64,000 nucleotides of DNA from positions 1,550,001 to 1,614,000 of the forward strand of contig NZ_CP062804.1 in the NCBI RefSeq assembly GCF_008801925.2, read 5' to 3'. This stretch comes from Cupriavidus basilensis. GTDB lineage: Bacteria; Pseudomonadota; Gammaproteobacteria; Burkholderiales; Burkholderiaceae. The notes beneath the pieces were generated by a model, which was given only the letters and a program-made list of their open reading frames with translations, had not been told where the DNA came from and searched no databases. The position numbers were made by a program, and so were the translations under genes. Positions 1 to 9,367 of the stretch are shown piece by piece. Positions within the stretch are counted from its first letter, which is position 1, and each line of letters starts with the position of its first letter.

Positions 1-196
1 GCCAACCGACATGCAATCCATGCGCCAGCTCTATGCCCATCTCTATCCCTCGCCGGGTCGTACACGGGCATGCATGTTCCCGCCCGGGCGGGCGTGGCGC
101 TGGGCCGGATCGCCGGCCTGCCGCCGGTTGAACCGATCCTCGCATGACACGGCGCGCCGGCACGGCACCGCTCCACACAAGCCCTGGTAGAAAGCC

Positions 197-3100
197 ATGA
201 ACCCATCCTCCTCCCCGATGCTCGTCAAGCCGATCCATCTCGTGCCGTCGCCTGGCCCCGCCGGCCCGGCCCTGTCACCGCTCTCGGCCCGTTTGCGCAA
301 GGAACTGCGCGGCGACGTGTTCTTCGACCGCGCCAGCCGGGGCCGCTACGCCACCGATGCCTCGATCTACCAGATCACGCCCATCGGCGTGGTGGTGCCG
401 CGGGACCAGGCGGACCTGTTGCTGGCGCTGGAGATCGCCCGCGACGAAAAAGCCCCGGTGCTGGCGCGCGGCGCCGGTACCAGCCAGTGCGGCCAGACGG
501 TTGGCGAGGCGCTGGTGATCGACAACAGCAAGTGGCTGAACAACGTGGTGGATTTTGATCCCGTGGCCGCCACCGTCACGGTTGAGCCCGGCATTGTGCT
601 GGATCACCTCAATGCCTGGCTGAAGCCGCACGGCCTGTGGTTCCCGGTGGATGTATCGACGGGGGCGCAATGCACCATCGGCGGCATGGCCGGCAACAAC
701 TCTTGCGGCTCGCGCTCCATCGAGTACGGCAACATGGTGCACAACGTGTTGGGCATCGATGCCGTGCTGGCAGATGGCAGCCAATGCCATTTCGGCTCGC
801 TCAAGTCACCCGTTTCCGATCCACGCGTGGCGGGCATCCTGAAGGGCTTGCAACGCATCGCCACGCGCGAGCGGGATGAGATCGCTGAGCGCATGCCCAA
901 GGTGCTGCGCCGTGTGGCCGGCTACAACATCGACCTGTTCGCATGCCAGAATCCGCGCGCCTATACCGACGACGGCTACGCCAATCTCTCCCATATCCTC
1001 GTGGGTTCGGAGGGCACGCTGGCGTACAGCCGGCAGGTCACGCTGAAGCTGTCTGCGCTGCCACGGCACAAGGTGCTGGGCGTGGTGAATTTCCCCACGT
1101 TCTACCAGGCCATGGACATGACGCAGCATATCGTCAGGCTCAAGCCGGTTGCGGTGGAGCTGGTGGACCGCACCATGATCGACCTGTCGATGGAGAACCC
1201 GGCGTTTCGCCCGGTCATCGAGAGCGCCTTGTCCGGCGAGCCGCAGGCCATCCTGCTGGTCGAGTTCGCCGGGGAGGAACACAGCGCGCTGCTGGCGCAG
1301 CTTGACGACCTGGCGGCGCTGATGAGCGACCTGGGGCTGCCCGGCTCGGTGGTCAAGATGGCCGACGCGAAGTCGCAGAAGGCGCTGTGGGATGTGCGCA
1401 AGGCTGGGCTCAATATCATGATGAGCATGAAGGGCGACGGCAAGCCGGTTTCCTTTATCGAGGATTGCGCCGTGCCGCTGGAGCACCTGGCCGAGTACAC
1501 CCGCCGGCTGACCGCCGTGTTCCACAAGCACGAGACCGAAGGCACCTGGTATGCCCATGCCAGCGTGGGCACGCTGCATGTGCGCCCGATCCTGGACATG
1601 CGGCGCGACGGCGCGGTGCGCATGCGCGAGATCGCCGAGGAAGCGGCGGAGCTGGTGCGCGAGTACAAGGGCGCGTACTCCGGAGAACACGGCGACGGCC
1701 TGTGCCGGGGCGAATGGGTGGCCTGGCAGTATGGCCCGCGCATCAATGCGGCCTTCGGGGAGATCAAGGCGCTGTTCGATCCAGACAACCGCTTCAACCC
1801 GGACAAGATCGTACGCCCGCCCAGGATGGACGCGCGCGAGAACTTCCGCTTTGCGCCGGGCTATGCCGCCTTGCCGCTCACGCCGGCGCTCGACTGGTCC
1901 GCATGGAACGTCAGCCGCAACCCGCTGACCGGCGAGGAGACGGCGCCCGGCACGGGCACCGACCGCGCCGGCGGCCTGGCGGCGGCGGTGGAGATGTGCA
2001 ACAACAACGGCCACTGCCGCAAGTTCGATGCGGGCACCATGTGCCCGAGCTACCGCGTGACCAAGGACGAGCAGCACGTCACGCGCGGCCGTGCCAATAC
2101 GTTGCGCCTGGCAGTGTCGGGCCAACTGGGCGACGACGGCCTTGCCAGCCTCGAAGTCAAGGAAGCGCTCGATCTGTGCGTCTCCTGCAAAGGCTGCAAG
2201 CGCGACTGCCCGACCGGCGTGGACATGGCCAGGTTCAAGATCGAAGCGCGCCATGCCTGGGCCCGGCGGCACGGCATCACCCTGCGCGAGCGCATGGTGG
2301 CATTCATGCCGCGCTATGCGCCCGTGGCGAGCCGCCTTGGCGCGCTGCTGGCGCTGGCCGATAGCCTTCCCGGCATCTCCGGTGTGGTCAAGCGGGCCAT
2401 GGGATTCGCGCCGCAACGCTCGCTGCCGCGCTTCAAGCCCGCGTTCCTGGCGAAAGCCAGGGCAACGCGCCAAGGCGGGGCGGGCCGCGAAGTCATGCTC
2501 TTCGTCGACACCTTCAGCAACTACATGGAGCCGGAGAACGCCCTGGCGGCGCAGCAGGTGCTGGAGGCGGCGGGCTACACGGTGCATTTCAACCGCCGCG
2601 AAGGCGAGCGCCCCTTGTGCTGCGGCCGCACCTTCCTTGCGGCGGGGCTGGTGGACCAGGCCAAGGAGGAGGCGCGCCGCCTGCTGGATGCTGTCAAGCC
2701 CTATGTCGATCGCGGCATTCCCGTCGTCGGCCTGGAGCCCTCGTGCCTGCTGTCCTTGCGCGATGAGTTCCTGAACTATGGCTACGGCGACGAGGCCAGG
2801 AAGCTGGCCGCGCACGCGTTCCTGTTCGAGGAGTTCCTGGTGCGTGAGAAAGAAGCCGGACGCCTCTCGCTCGACCTCGATGCGCTGCAGACGAGCGAGG
2901 CCGTGGTGCACGGCCACTGCCACCAGAAGGCATTCGACGCCTTCACCCCGGTGCAGACCGTGCTGGGCTGGATCCCCGGCCTGAAGGTCTCCCCGGTGGA
3001 ATCGTCCTGCTGCGGCATGGCGGGCAGCTTTGGCTACGAGGCCGAGCATTACGAGGCGTCCAAGGCCATGGCCGAGCTGTCGCTGCTGCCAGCGGTGCGC

Positions 3101-3241
3101 AAGCGCGCCGCCAATGCCATCGTGGTGGCCGACGGCACCAGCTGCCGCCACCAGATCCTGGACGGCGCCGACACCGAGGCCATGCACGTGGCGCGGGTGC
3201 TGGTGATGGCGCTGAAGCGGGAGGGTGGGCCGCAGGCTTGA
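197..3241 (+). CDS. ydiJ: FAD-linked oxidase / 4Fe-4S dehydrogenase fusion (YdiJ-type)
   Basis: 1014-residue protein, about the size of E. coli YdiJ (a D-2-hydroxyglutarate dehydrogenase). It would oxidise a D-2-hydroxyacid with FAD and pass electrons through iron-sulfur clusters towards the respiratory chain. The N-terminal half is a PCMH-type FAD domain (GAGTSQCG near residues 92-99) followed by an FAD-oxidase C-terminal domain ending around residue 560. Cluster ligands follow: CNNNGHC...MCP near 600-616 and CVSCKGCKRDCP near 660-670. The C-terminal part has two CCG-type cysteine motifs (CCGRTF near 809, SSCCGMAG near 937) and HCHQKAF, as in GlcF/LutA subunits. The fusion of a GlcD-like and a GlcF-like half is what defines the family. 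The gene stands alone on its strand. The substrate cannot be read from sequence; D-lactate or glycolate are alternatives. Confidence 0.85.
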   Translation: MNPSSSPMLVKPIHLVPSPGPAGPALSPLSARLRKELRGDVFFDRASRGRYATDASIYQITPIGVVVPRDQADLLLALEIARDEKAPVLARGAGTSQCGQTVGEALVIDNSKWLNNVVDFDPVAATVTVEPGIVLDHLNAWLKPHGLWFPVDVSTGAQCTIGGMAGNNSCGSRSIEYGNMVHNVLGIDAVLADGSQCHFGSLKSPVSDPRVAGILKGLQRIATRERDEIAERMPKVLRRVAGYNIDLFACQNPRAYTDDGYANLSHILVGSEGTLAYSRQVTLKLSALPRHKVLGVVNFPTFYQAMDMTQHIVRLKPVAVELVDRTMIDLSMENPAFRPVIESALSGEPQAILLVEFAGEEHSALLAQLDDLAALMSDLGLPGSVVKMADAKSQKALWDVRKAGLNIMMSMKGDGKPVSFIEDCAVPLEHLAEYTRRLTAVFHKHETEGTWYAHASVGTLHVRPILDMRRDGAVRMREIAEEAAELVREYKGAYSGEHGDGLCRGEWVAWQYGPRINAAFGEIKALFDPDNRFNPDKIVRPPRMDARENFRFAPGYAALPLTPALDWSAWNVSRNPLTGEETAPGTGTDRAGGLAAAVEMCNNNGHCRKFDAGTMCPSYRVTKDEQHVTRGRANTLRLAVSGQLGDDGLASLEVKEALDLCVSCKGCKRDCPTGVDMARFKIEARHAWARRHGITLRERMVAFMPRYAPVASRLGALLALADSLPGISGVVKRAMGFAPQRSLPRFKPAFLAKARATRQGGAGREVMLFVDTFSNYMEPENALAAQQVLEAAGYTVHFNRREGERPLCCGRTFLAAGLVDQAKEEARRLLDAVKPYVDRGIPVVGLEPSCLLSLRDEFLNYGYGDEARKLAAHAFLFEEFLVREKEAGRLSLDLDALQTSEAVVHGHCHQKAFDAFTPVQTVLGWIPGLKVSPVESSCCGMAGSFGYEAEHYEASKAMAELSLLPAVRKRAANAIVVADGTSCRHQILDGADTEAMHVARVLVMALKREGGPQA

Positions 3242-3315
3242 GGCCCGCACAGTCTGGCGCCCCCCCCACATGCTTGTGAATTCGGGCGAGCGGGAAGCCC
3301 CCCTTTGCCGGCGTC

Positions 3316-4068
3316 CTAGCGCAAGCCCGCTGCCCAATCCACCGCCGCGTCGAAGAGCTGCCGCCCCGGCGCCGCAAGGTTGCCGAACGTGTCGTTGTCG
3401 AGGAAGAACATGACGCGGCGTGCCGGGGCAAGCGACTCGTAGTCCATCGTCGCGCCCTTTTCGTAGGCGAAGATAGCGGCCTTCTCGGGCTGGCCGTATA
3501 GCGTGGCGATGATGCTGGCACCCAGGCCGGGCTTGCCCCAGCTCATGCCGGCCTGGCGGTTGTAGACGCTGATCGCTCCGGCCGGCAGGCCTGCTGCCAT
3601 GGGGTGCGGCGCATTGACCAGCCACACATAGCGCTCTTTCGGCGCTTCGCCAAAGTCCACGTCGTGGCGCTTGCCGGTCATGGCCAGGTCGTCCAGCAAG
3701 TCGTTCTCCCAGGTCAGTAGCGGCTTGGGCAACTGGCGCCATCCGGGCGCGACGCGCTTGGCGGAGATGGTGGACGACATGACGATGAGATCCGCGTCGC
3801 GCACTGCGTCAGGCGATTGATCCTGCTCAACCAGGCTGACCGCGTAGCCGCGTGCTTCCAGGTGCGATTTGATCTTCTGGTCCACGGGCATGTCAGGCCC
3901 TGCGGCCTGGACGATCAACGCGATCCTCTTGCCTTGCCCGGTGGGCTCCGCGGCGTGGGCAGACATGGCGGCACCGCAGGCGGCCACCAGCACGGCGGCG
4001 ATCGTCGCGCGCAGCGCTCTGGCCATGACGCTGGCGCAGGCGGCGGGGCGGTTGTCTTCGAGCTTCAT
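3316..4068 (-). CDS. secreted protein of unknown function downstream of the TonB receptor
   Basis: 250 residues. The ATG at 4068 is chosen because GAGGAAG lies about 9 nt upstream; a longer reading to 4086 lacks a ribosome site and the open frame runs on into the receptor gene. The N-terminus is a Sec-type signal (hydrophobic stretch ATIAAVLVAACGAAMSAHA). The mature part begins with a beta strand and an alpha/beta pattern (RIALIVQAAGPDMPVDQKIK, then DADLIVMSS). That pattern recalls ThuA or class-I amidotransferase-like folds, but no catalytic motif is clear. It follows the receptor gene by about 50 nt on the same strand, so a part in uptake or release of the same iron chelate is plausible but only inferred. 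I do not recognise the family with certainty. Confidence 0.65.
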   Translation of the reverse strand: MKLEDNRPAACASVMARALRATIAAVLVAACGAAMSAHAAEPTGQGKRIALIVQAAGPDMPVDQKIKSHLEARGYAVSLVEQDQSPDAVRDADLIVMSSTISAKRVAPGWRQLPKPLLTWENDLLDDLAMTGKRHDVDFGEAPKERYVWLVNAPHPMAAGLPAGAISVYNRQAGMSWGKPGLGASIIATLYGQPEKAAIFAYEKGATMDYESLAPARRVMFFLDNDTFGNLAAPGRQLFDAAVDWAAGLR

Positions 4069-4117
4069 GGTGTCAGTCTTCCTCATCGGGTAGTCGGTGG
4101 ATCGGGTAATCGGTGGC

Positions 4118-6601
4118 TCAGAATTCAAAGGTGGAAAGGAGCGTGACCTGACGCGCATCGCCCACGGATACGAAGTACTTGTTGACGCTGGACGGGTAGT
4201 AGGTGCGGTTGAACAGGTTCTTCACGTTGAGCTGGAACCTGAGCTTGCGTTGCCCGATCTTGGTCTCGTAGGTAGCGAACGCGTCGGCCACGGTATATGC
4301 GGGCAGCGTGAAGCTGTTGGCCGAATCGCCCGGGCGGTTGCCTACATAGTGCGCGCCCGCGCCCAGGCGCAGCTTGTCGCCGCCAAAGATCTGGCCGAAA
4401 TCGTAGACGGCCGACAGCGAGGCCGTGTGCTGCGCCACATTCCACAGGCGATTGCCCGCGTACAAGGGATCTTCGGTGGTCTTGGCGTCGATATAGGCGT
4501 AGCTGCCGATCAGGTTCCAGTGCTCGCCGATCTGGCCGGCCACGTCCAGCTCGATCCCGCGCGAGCGCGCGCGGCCGGAGGTGCGCCAGTCGGTCTGCCG
4601 GGTCACGTCGTTGTACTGGGACACCAGCACGTTCTTCTTGTCGATATGGAAAAACGCCAGCGAGCCGGTCATGCTGCCCGGAAGGTCCAGCTTGGTGCCC
4701 AGTTCCCATGACGTGGCCTGTTCCGGCAACACGCCCGAGTCGATCACCACGCCGGAGCTGAGCGGCGCGATGGTCGAGGTGGGCTTGAGGGACTGGGTGT
4801 AGCTGCCATATAGCGACACGGCCTCGGTCCATTTGTAGACCAGGCCGGCGCGCGGCAGCCATTTGTTGCCGTTGATGTCGGTGTTGACGTTGAACGGACG
4901 GCCGCGTCCGGCTACCTGGCTGTATGACAGGAAGCGGGCGCCGCCCACGAGGATCCATTTCTCGCTCAGGTGCAGGCTGTCCTGGAAGAACAACGAGGTG
5001 TCGTGCAGCGTGTCCGTCTGGTCGCTGTCGCTCGCCGAGACCGTGCTGGATGGCGACTCCAGGCCGTAGACCGGGTTCAGGTAGTTGAAGGCACGGGTGG
5101 TGTTCTGGCGTAGCAGGTCCGCCCGGTAGATCCTGCGGTACTCGCTGTCGACACCGACCTGGAGGTCGTTGCGCAGCCCGGCCACGGTGAAACGGCCATC
5201 CACATAGGCGATGCCGTAGCTGTCCGTGCTCAATGCACCATGGGTGGCGTCGTTGCTGCGCGACAGCAGGCCGGTGGTGGCATTGACCCCGAACACGCGC
5301 AACTGGTTGGCGTCGTAGCTCTCGCGGTTGTAGCTGTACCCAAAGTGTCCTTTCCAGTCGGCATTGAACTGGTGATCGACCGCCAGCTGCACCAGGTGGG
5401 ACTGGCCGTCCATGCTGTTGAACGGCTCATCCAGCCGGCGCCGGCTGGGGATGGCAAGGGGCTCGTTGGTCTTCGGGTCGATGGCTGTGCCGCGGTCGAA
5501 CGGATACAGGAACTTGCGGTATTCGTAGGACAGGACTACCTGCGTGTCCTTGCCGTACCAGGCCAGCGAGGGCGCCACCAGCGTCTCGCGATGCTCGCCG
5601 AAATTGCGCCAGTATTGCTCGCCCACCTGGTCCACCACCAGCCGATAGGCCAGGCCAGAGGCCCCGATGGGGCCGGTGGAATCCAGCGTGGCGCCCGCGC
5701 CGTTCTTGCCGTGGCCATAGGTGGAGCCGAGCACGGAGATGGCGTTGTACTGCTGCAGCATGGGTCGCTTGCTGACGATGTTGATCACGCCGCCCGGATC
5801 CATGATGCCGTACAGCAGCGAGGACGGGCCCTTGAGCACCTCCACGCTGTCGGCCGCCGCGTTGAGCCCGCGGCCCTGGATCAGCGGCATGCCGTTGTGC
5901 ATCACCGAGCCGTCGCGATTGCCGCCAAAGCCACGCTTCATGATGGTGTCCTGCGTGCCCGCCAGCGTATTGCCCTGGGTGATGCCGCTGATGTTGCCGA
6001 GCGCGTCGTCCAGGTTGCGGGGGCGCTGATCGCGGAGCACCTGCGCCGGCACCACGTTCACCACCTGCGGGGTGTCGAGCAACGGTGTGTCAGAGCGCAT
6101 CACGGATGCCGTGGGCGCAGGACGGTAGCTGTCTTCCCGCGCGGCATCGGCGCGCACGGTGACCGGCGGCAGGGCGGCCTCGTTGCCGCTCGCGGCTGGT
6201 GCCGCTGCCGAGGGCTCGATGCGCCTGACCAGTGCATAGCCGCCATTGGCCTGCGCCACGGCGGCCAGGCCGGTGCCTTGCAGCAGTTGAGCCAGCGCAT
6301 CCGGCACGTTATAGCGGCCGTGCAAGCCCTTGCTTTGCAGGCCGGCGGTGGTTTCCGTAGGGAAGGCAAGCAGGATGCCGGCCTCGCGGCCCAGGCGGTT
6401 GAGCGCGCCCTCCAGCGGTCCGGCGGGGATGTCGTAGGACTTGGCGGCGGCTGGCGTCCCAGGCGCGTCTGCCGTCCACGCCGTGCCGGGAAGCAGGCTG
6501 GCCGTGGTGAGGCCCATGGCGAGCGCGGCATGCCCGATGGCGGACGCTAGCGCCTGCCGCTTGAGGCGGCCGAAGGCGCCGGCGTTTTGATGAAGTTCCA
6601 T
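4118..6601 (-). CDS. TonB-dependent siderophore receptor with STN signalling domain
   Basis: 827-residue outer-membrane receptor. The start at 6601 gives a signal peptide (KRQALASAIGHAALAMG...), unlike the longer open frame upstream. After the signal comes a secretin/TonB short N-terminal (STN) domain at about residues 50-125 (KSYDIPAGPLEGALNRL, then LQSKGLHGRYNVPDALAQLL). This domain contacts the FecR-type regulator. The plug (about 145-270) contains DTPQVVNVVP and VEVLKGPSSLLYG...GGVINIVSK, typical of siderophore receptors, then a 22-strand-type barrel ending in Phe (STFEF). It lies downstream of fecI and fecR on the same strand after a gap of about 240 bp, so it is the expected target of this FecI. 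The ligand is unknown; ferric hydroxamate or catecholate are typical for the family. Confidence 0.9.
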   Translation of the reverse strand: MELHQNAGAFGRLKRQALASAIGHAALAMGLTTASLLPGTAWTADAPGTPAAAKSYDIPAGPLEGALNRLGREAGILLAFPTETTAGLQSKGLHGRYNVPDALAQLLQGTGLAAVAQANGGYALVRRIEPSAAAPAASGNEAALPPVTVRADAAREDSYRPAPTASVMRSDTPLLDTPQVVNVVPAQVLRDQRPRNLDDALGNISGITQGNTLAGTQDTIMKRGFGGNRDGSVMHNGMPLIQGRGLNAAADSVEVLKGPSSLLYGIMDPGGVINIVSKRPMLQQYNAISVLGSTYGHGKNGAGATLDSTGPIGASGLAYRLVVDQVGEQYWRNFGEHRETLVAPSLAWYGKDTQVVLSYEYRKFLYPFDRGTAIDPKTNEPLAIPSRRRLDEPFNSMDGQSHLVQLAVDHQFNADWKGHFGYSYNRESYDANQLRVFGVNATTGLLSRSNDATHGALSTDSYGIAYVDGRFTVAGLRNDLQVGVDSEYRRIYRADLLRQNTTRAFNYLNPVYGLESPSSTVSASDSDQTDTLHDTSLFFQDSLHLSEKWILVGGARFLSYSQVAGRGRPFNVNTDINGNKWLPRAGLVYKWTEAVSLYGSYTQSLKPTSTIAPLSSGVVIDSGVLPEQATSWELGTKLDLPGSMTGSLAFFHIDKKNVLVSQYNDVTRQTDWRTSGRARSRGIELDVAGQIGEHWNLIGSYAYIDAKTTEDPLYAGNRLWNVAQHTASLSAVYDFGQIFGGDKLRLGAGAHYVGNRPGDSANSFTLPAYTVADAFATYETKIGQRKLRFQLNVKNLFNRTYYPSSVNKYFVSVGDARQVTLLSTFEF

Positions 6602-6840
6602 ATTCGATGGCTCGGTGGAGGATGGAAGATGTGGTGCGCTTACCTTCCATGTCACGCGAGAATCAAAAACAGACCACCTCCGGCAGAGATTTTTTCGGGC
6701 AATGGAGCGGATGTCTGAACCTAAGTGGCTGACTGTTTCAACATGACGCGAGGCGGTTCTGGCCAGGCGCGCGGCCCCGGACAGTACACGTGGATCGGCC
6801 AAGGCCGCGCAACGACGCCAGCATCTTTTGGAAATGGCCG

Positions 6841-7827
6841 CTAGGAGCGCGCAGGCCGCACGGTTGCCCAGTAGCGCGTCATGAAGCGGATTTCTACCGG
6901 CAGCGTGGTACGCAACATATCGAGGACGCGGTCGGTATCCGCCAGCGGGTACGTGCCGGAAACGCGCAGGCCGGCGATCGCCGGATCGCAGTGCAGCAGC
7001 CCCGGACGATGCCGGCCGAGCTCGGCCAGGAACCGGTCCAGGCGCATGCCGCTGGCCACGAGCATGTTGTCGACCCAGGCGGTATCGGCATCGTTGGCCT
7101 GCTCGGGCTCACCGATTGCCGTGCCGGTGAAGCGCGCCTGCTCGCCGGCTTGCAGCGTGCGTGCCAGGCCATGCCCGTCGCGCGGGCGGACGGCCACGGC
7201 GCCTTCGAATACGGCGACGCGGCTGGCGTCGGGCTGCAGCCGCACCGTAAAGCGCGTGCCGAGCGGTAGCAGTTCTCCGTGGGCGGTCTCGAGGATGAAG
7301 GGACGCGCCCCCGCGCCGCCGTCCTTGCCGGTCGCCACCATGACTTCGCCGGCAAGCAGCCGCACACGGCGCTCGGCAGGTGAAAAACGTACGTTGAAGG
7401 CGCTATCGGTATTGAGCGAGACCACGGTGCCGTCTGCCAGCGCGACGGTGCGCCGCTCGCCCACGCGCGTGCGCTCGTCCGCCACCCATTCCCGCCACGG
7501 TGCGCGCTCTTGCACCATCCACGCGCCGCCACCCGCAAACACCAGCAGCGCCAGCGTCTTGACGGCCTCGCGGCGCCGGGGTGAGCGGGGCGGCGCCAGC
7601 GTGGCGTGGGCCACCGCCGAGGCGTGCGGCGACGAGAGTGCGCGCAGCCTGCCATTGACCGCTTCGATGCGCTGCCAGGCGCGGGCGTGATCGGGGTGGG
7701 CTTTCAGCCACTGCTGCCAGGCAAGCTTAGTGGCGCCGGTGGCATCCTCGGCTTGCAGCGCGAGCAGCCATTCGACCGCGCGTGTGGCGACGTCAGGGGG
7801 AATCCCCGCGGGTGCGTTTAACGACAT
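6841..7827 (-). CDS. FecR-type anti-sigma regulator
   Basis: 328 residues. In the FecIRA scheme this inner-membrane protein holds the ECF sigma factor and releases it when the receptor's STN domain signals ligand binding. Visible parts are an N-terminal cytoplasmic domain (PPDVATRAVEWLLALQAED, matching the FecR N-terminal family), one membrane segment near residues 85-105 (TLALLVFAGGGAWMVQ), a FecR domain (about 120-215, with RRTVALADGTVVSLN and VRLLAGEVMV) and a C-terminal STN-like domain. The ATG at 7827 lies 4 bp after the stop of fecI, so the two are translationally linked. The open frame continues 15 codons further, but that would put the start inside fecI. Confidence 0.9.
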   Translation of the reverse strand: MSLNAPAGIPPDVATRAVEWLLALQAEDATGATKLAWQQWLKAHPDHARAWQRIEAVNGRLRALSSPHASAVAHATLAPPRSPRRREAVKTLALLVFAGGGAWMVQERAPWREWVADERTRVGERRTVALADGTVVSLNTDSAFNVRFSPAERRVRLLAGEVMVATGKDGGAGARPFILETAHGELLPLGTRFTVRLQPDASRVAVFEGAVAVRPRDGHGLARTLQAGEQARFTGTAIGEPEQANDADTAWVDNMLVASGMRLDRFLAELGRHRPGLLHCDPAIAGLRVSGTYPLADTDRVLDMLRTTLPVEIRFMTRYWATVRPARS

Positions 7828-7831
7828 GATG

Positions 7832-8344
7832 TCAAGCCACCGGCAGCGCGAAATAGCACTGCGTGCCGGCACGCACGAGGTAGCGCTTCACGGTAGTCAC
7901 GGAGATGCCAAGTTGCGTGGCGATGTCCGCCTGGCCAAGGCCGTCGAGCTGCGAGAGCAGGAATGCGCGCTTGACCGGCGTGGGCAGGCCAGCCAGCATG
8001 CGGTCGATTTCAAGCAAGGTTTCCAGCAGGATGGCGCGTTCTTCGGGCGAGGGGGCCAGCGGTTGCGGCATTTGCGCCAGCGCTTCGAGGTAGGCGCGCT
8101 CGATTTGCTCGCGCCGCCAGTGATTGGCCAGCACCCGCTGGGCAACGGTGGTGAGAAACGCGCGCGGCTCGTGGATCGCGATGGCTTCTTCACGGGCAAG
8201 CAGGCGCAGGAAGGTGTCGTGGGCCAGATCCGCGGCACGATGCGTGCAGCCGAGCTTCTTGCGCAGCCAGCCGCACAGCCAACGGTGGTGGTCACTGTAA
8301 AGCGTGAGCAAGTCACGCTGACGCGGAGAATCGGCGGCCGGCAT
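7832..8344 (-). CDS. FecI-type ECF sigma factor
   Basis: 170 residues from the ATG at 8344; a GTG two codons upstream (8350) is an alternative, and neither has a strong ribosome site. Region 2 is at about residues 16-80 (RAADLAHDTFLRLLAR) and region 4 at about 105-165 (DGLGQADIATQLGISVTTVKRYLVRA). This is the iron-starvation sigma subgroup: it partners with FecR and transcribes the TonB receptor gene downstream. A near-perfect Fur-box palindrome sits about 50 bp upstream, which fits the usual two-step control (Fur controls fecI, FecI controls the receptor). The C-terminus ends at the fecR start. Confidence 0.92.
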   Translation of the reverse strand: MPAADSPRQRDLLTLYSDHHRWLCGWLRKKLGCTHRAADLAHDTFLRLLAREEAIAIHEPRAFLTTVAQRVLANHWRREQIERAYLEALAQMPQPLAPSPEERAILLETLLEIDRMLAGLPTPVKRAFLLSQLDGLGQADIATQLGISVTTVKRYLVRAGTQCYFALPVA

Positions 8345-8391
8345 GGGCACTGTCTAATCGGGAAGGGGTGCGCGGCACCGAACAAAAGAAA

Positions 8392-8406
8392 TGAGAACGA
8401 TTCTCA
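8392..8406. promoter_or_regulatory. Fur box upstream of fecI
   Basis: TGAGAA-CGA-TTCTCA is a perfect inverted repeat with 6-bp arms, set in AT-rich flanks (aaa...gtataac). It fits the Fur consensus core of beta- and gamma-proteobacteria. It is about 50 bp upstream of the fecI start and the only gene it can serve is fecI, since the next gene upstream (VIT family) ends at 8471 on the same strand. Confidence 0.8.
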
Positions 8407-8470
8407 GTATAACAAAGCGGGGATACCTGTGGCAATGACGATCATGGCCGCGCCGTCGCGCTACGGCGTC

Positions 8471-9166
8471 TCAGCCTATGTTGCCAAACAACAGGCCGAT
8501 GCCTGATGACACGGCCATGGCCAAGGCACTCCAGAAGACCACGCGGATAACACCCGGGCCGACTTTCGCACCGCCGGTCTTTGCGGCCAGGCCGCCCAGG
8601 GCAGCCAGCGATATCAACGCCGAGATGACGATGCACGGGATCACCGCTGATTCGGGGGCAAGCGCTGCAACGGTAGCCGGCAGGGCGGCGCCCACCGAAA
8701 AACTGCAGGCGGAAGCCAGCGCGGCTTGCAAAGGCCGGGCAGCGGTCGCAGTCGAAAGCCCCAGCTCATCGCGTGCATGCGTGCCAAGCGCGTCGTGCGC
8801 CATCAGCTTTTCGGCAACCTGCCTGGCAAGCAAAAGATCCAGGCCACGATGCATATAGATCGCGGTCAGTTCTTGCTGCTCGCGTGGAAAATCGGCGTCG
8901 AGTTCAGCCTGCTCCTCGGATAAGGCCGCCGCTTCGGTATCCGCCTGAGATGAAACCGATACGTATTCCCCTGTTGCCATCGACATGGCCCCTGCGACCA
9001 GACCCGCTACAGCCGTGAGCACGATATTTTCGTGAGCGGTGTGTGCCGATGCGACGCCAATAACGAGACTTGCGGTCGATACGATGCCGTCATTGGCCCC
9101 GAGCACCGCGGCACGTAGCCATCCAATGGCCTCAACACGATGCTGTTCCTTATGTCGCCTGGGCAT
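8471..9166 (-). CDS. VIT/CCC1-family iron or manganese transporter
   Basis: 231-residue membrane protein. The N-terminus (HRVEAIGWLRAAVLGANDGIVSTASLVIG) and the motif ATGEYVSVSSQADTE are hallmarks of the VIT1/CCC1 family, which moves Fe2+ or Mn2+ out of the cytosol. A hydrophilic metal-binding segment rich in Glu (AALSEEQAELDADFPREQQELTAIY) follows transmembrane segment 2, then three more segments end in SALAMAVSSGIGLLFGN. It is upstream of and co-directional with fecI but separated by the Fur box, so it is probably a separate unit. Placement next to an iron-uptake module suggests detoxification of excess iron. Confidence 0.85.
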   Translation of the reverse strand: MPRRHKEQHRVEAIGWLRAAVLGANDGIVSTASLVIGVASAHTAHENIVLTAVAGLVAGAMSMATGEYVSVSSQADTEAAALSEEQAELDADFPREQQELTAIYMHRGLDLLLARQVAEKLMAHDALGTHARDELGLSTATAARPLQAALASACSFSVGAALPATVAALAPESAVIPCIVISALISLAALGGLAAKTGGAKVGPGVIRVVFWSALAMAVSSGIGLLFGNIG

Positions 9167-9367
9167 ATTTCCTCATCTGGAGGGTTGGCAGAATCGCCTG
9201 GACGGCGGCAGAGGGGATCGTCGAAGTGGCGGCTGGCCGCCCGCATCCGCTCAACTTGACGCAGCGCAAGCTTTTGCGTCCAAGTTCCTGTTCAAAGGTT
9301 AGTCGATTTTCTAGGCTTGGAAAAAGTGCCAGCCAAAGAGCGGAATCCGAAGGGAAGGCGGGGGGAC

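Noticed and set aside
2..190. Open frame at the left edge (63 codons ending TAG)
   Set aside because: It could be the tail of an upstream gene, but the translated sequence is Arg/Pro-rich with no recognisable pattern and could be an antisense or chance frame.
806..3742. 978-codon minus-strand open frame opposite ydiJ
   Set aside because: A high-GC antisense shadow: His/Arg/Gln-rich composition, and it covers a well-supported gene on the other strand.
5240..6550. 436-codon plus-strand open frame opposite the TonB receptor
   Set aside because: Antisense shadow with Val/His/Arg-rich sequence; the receptor is clear.
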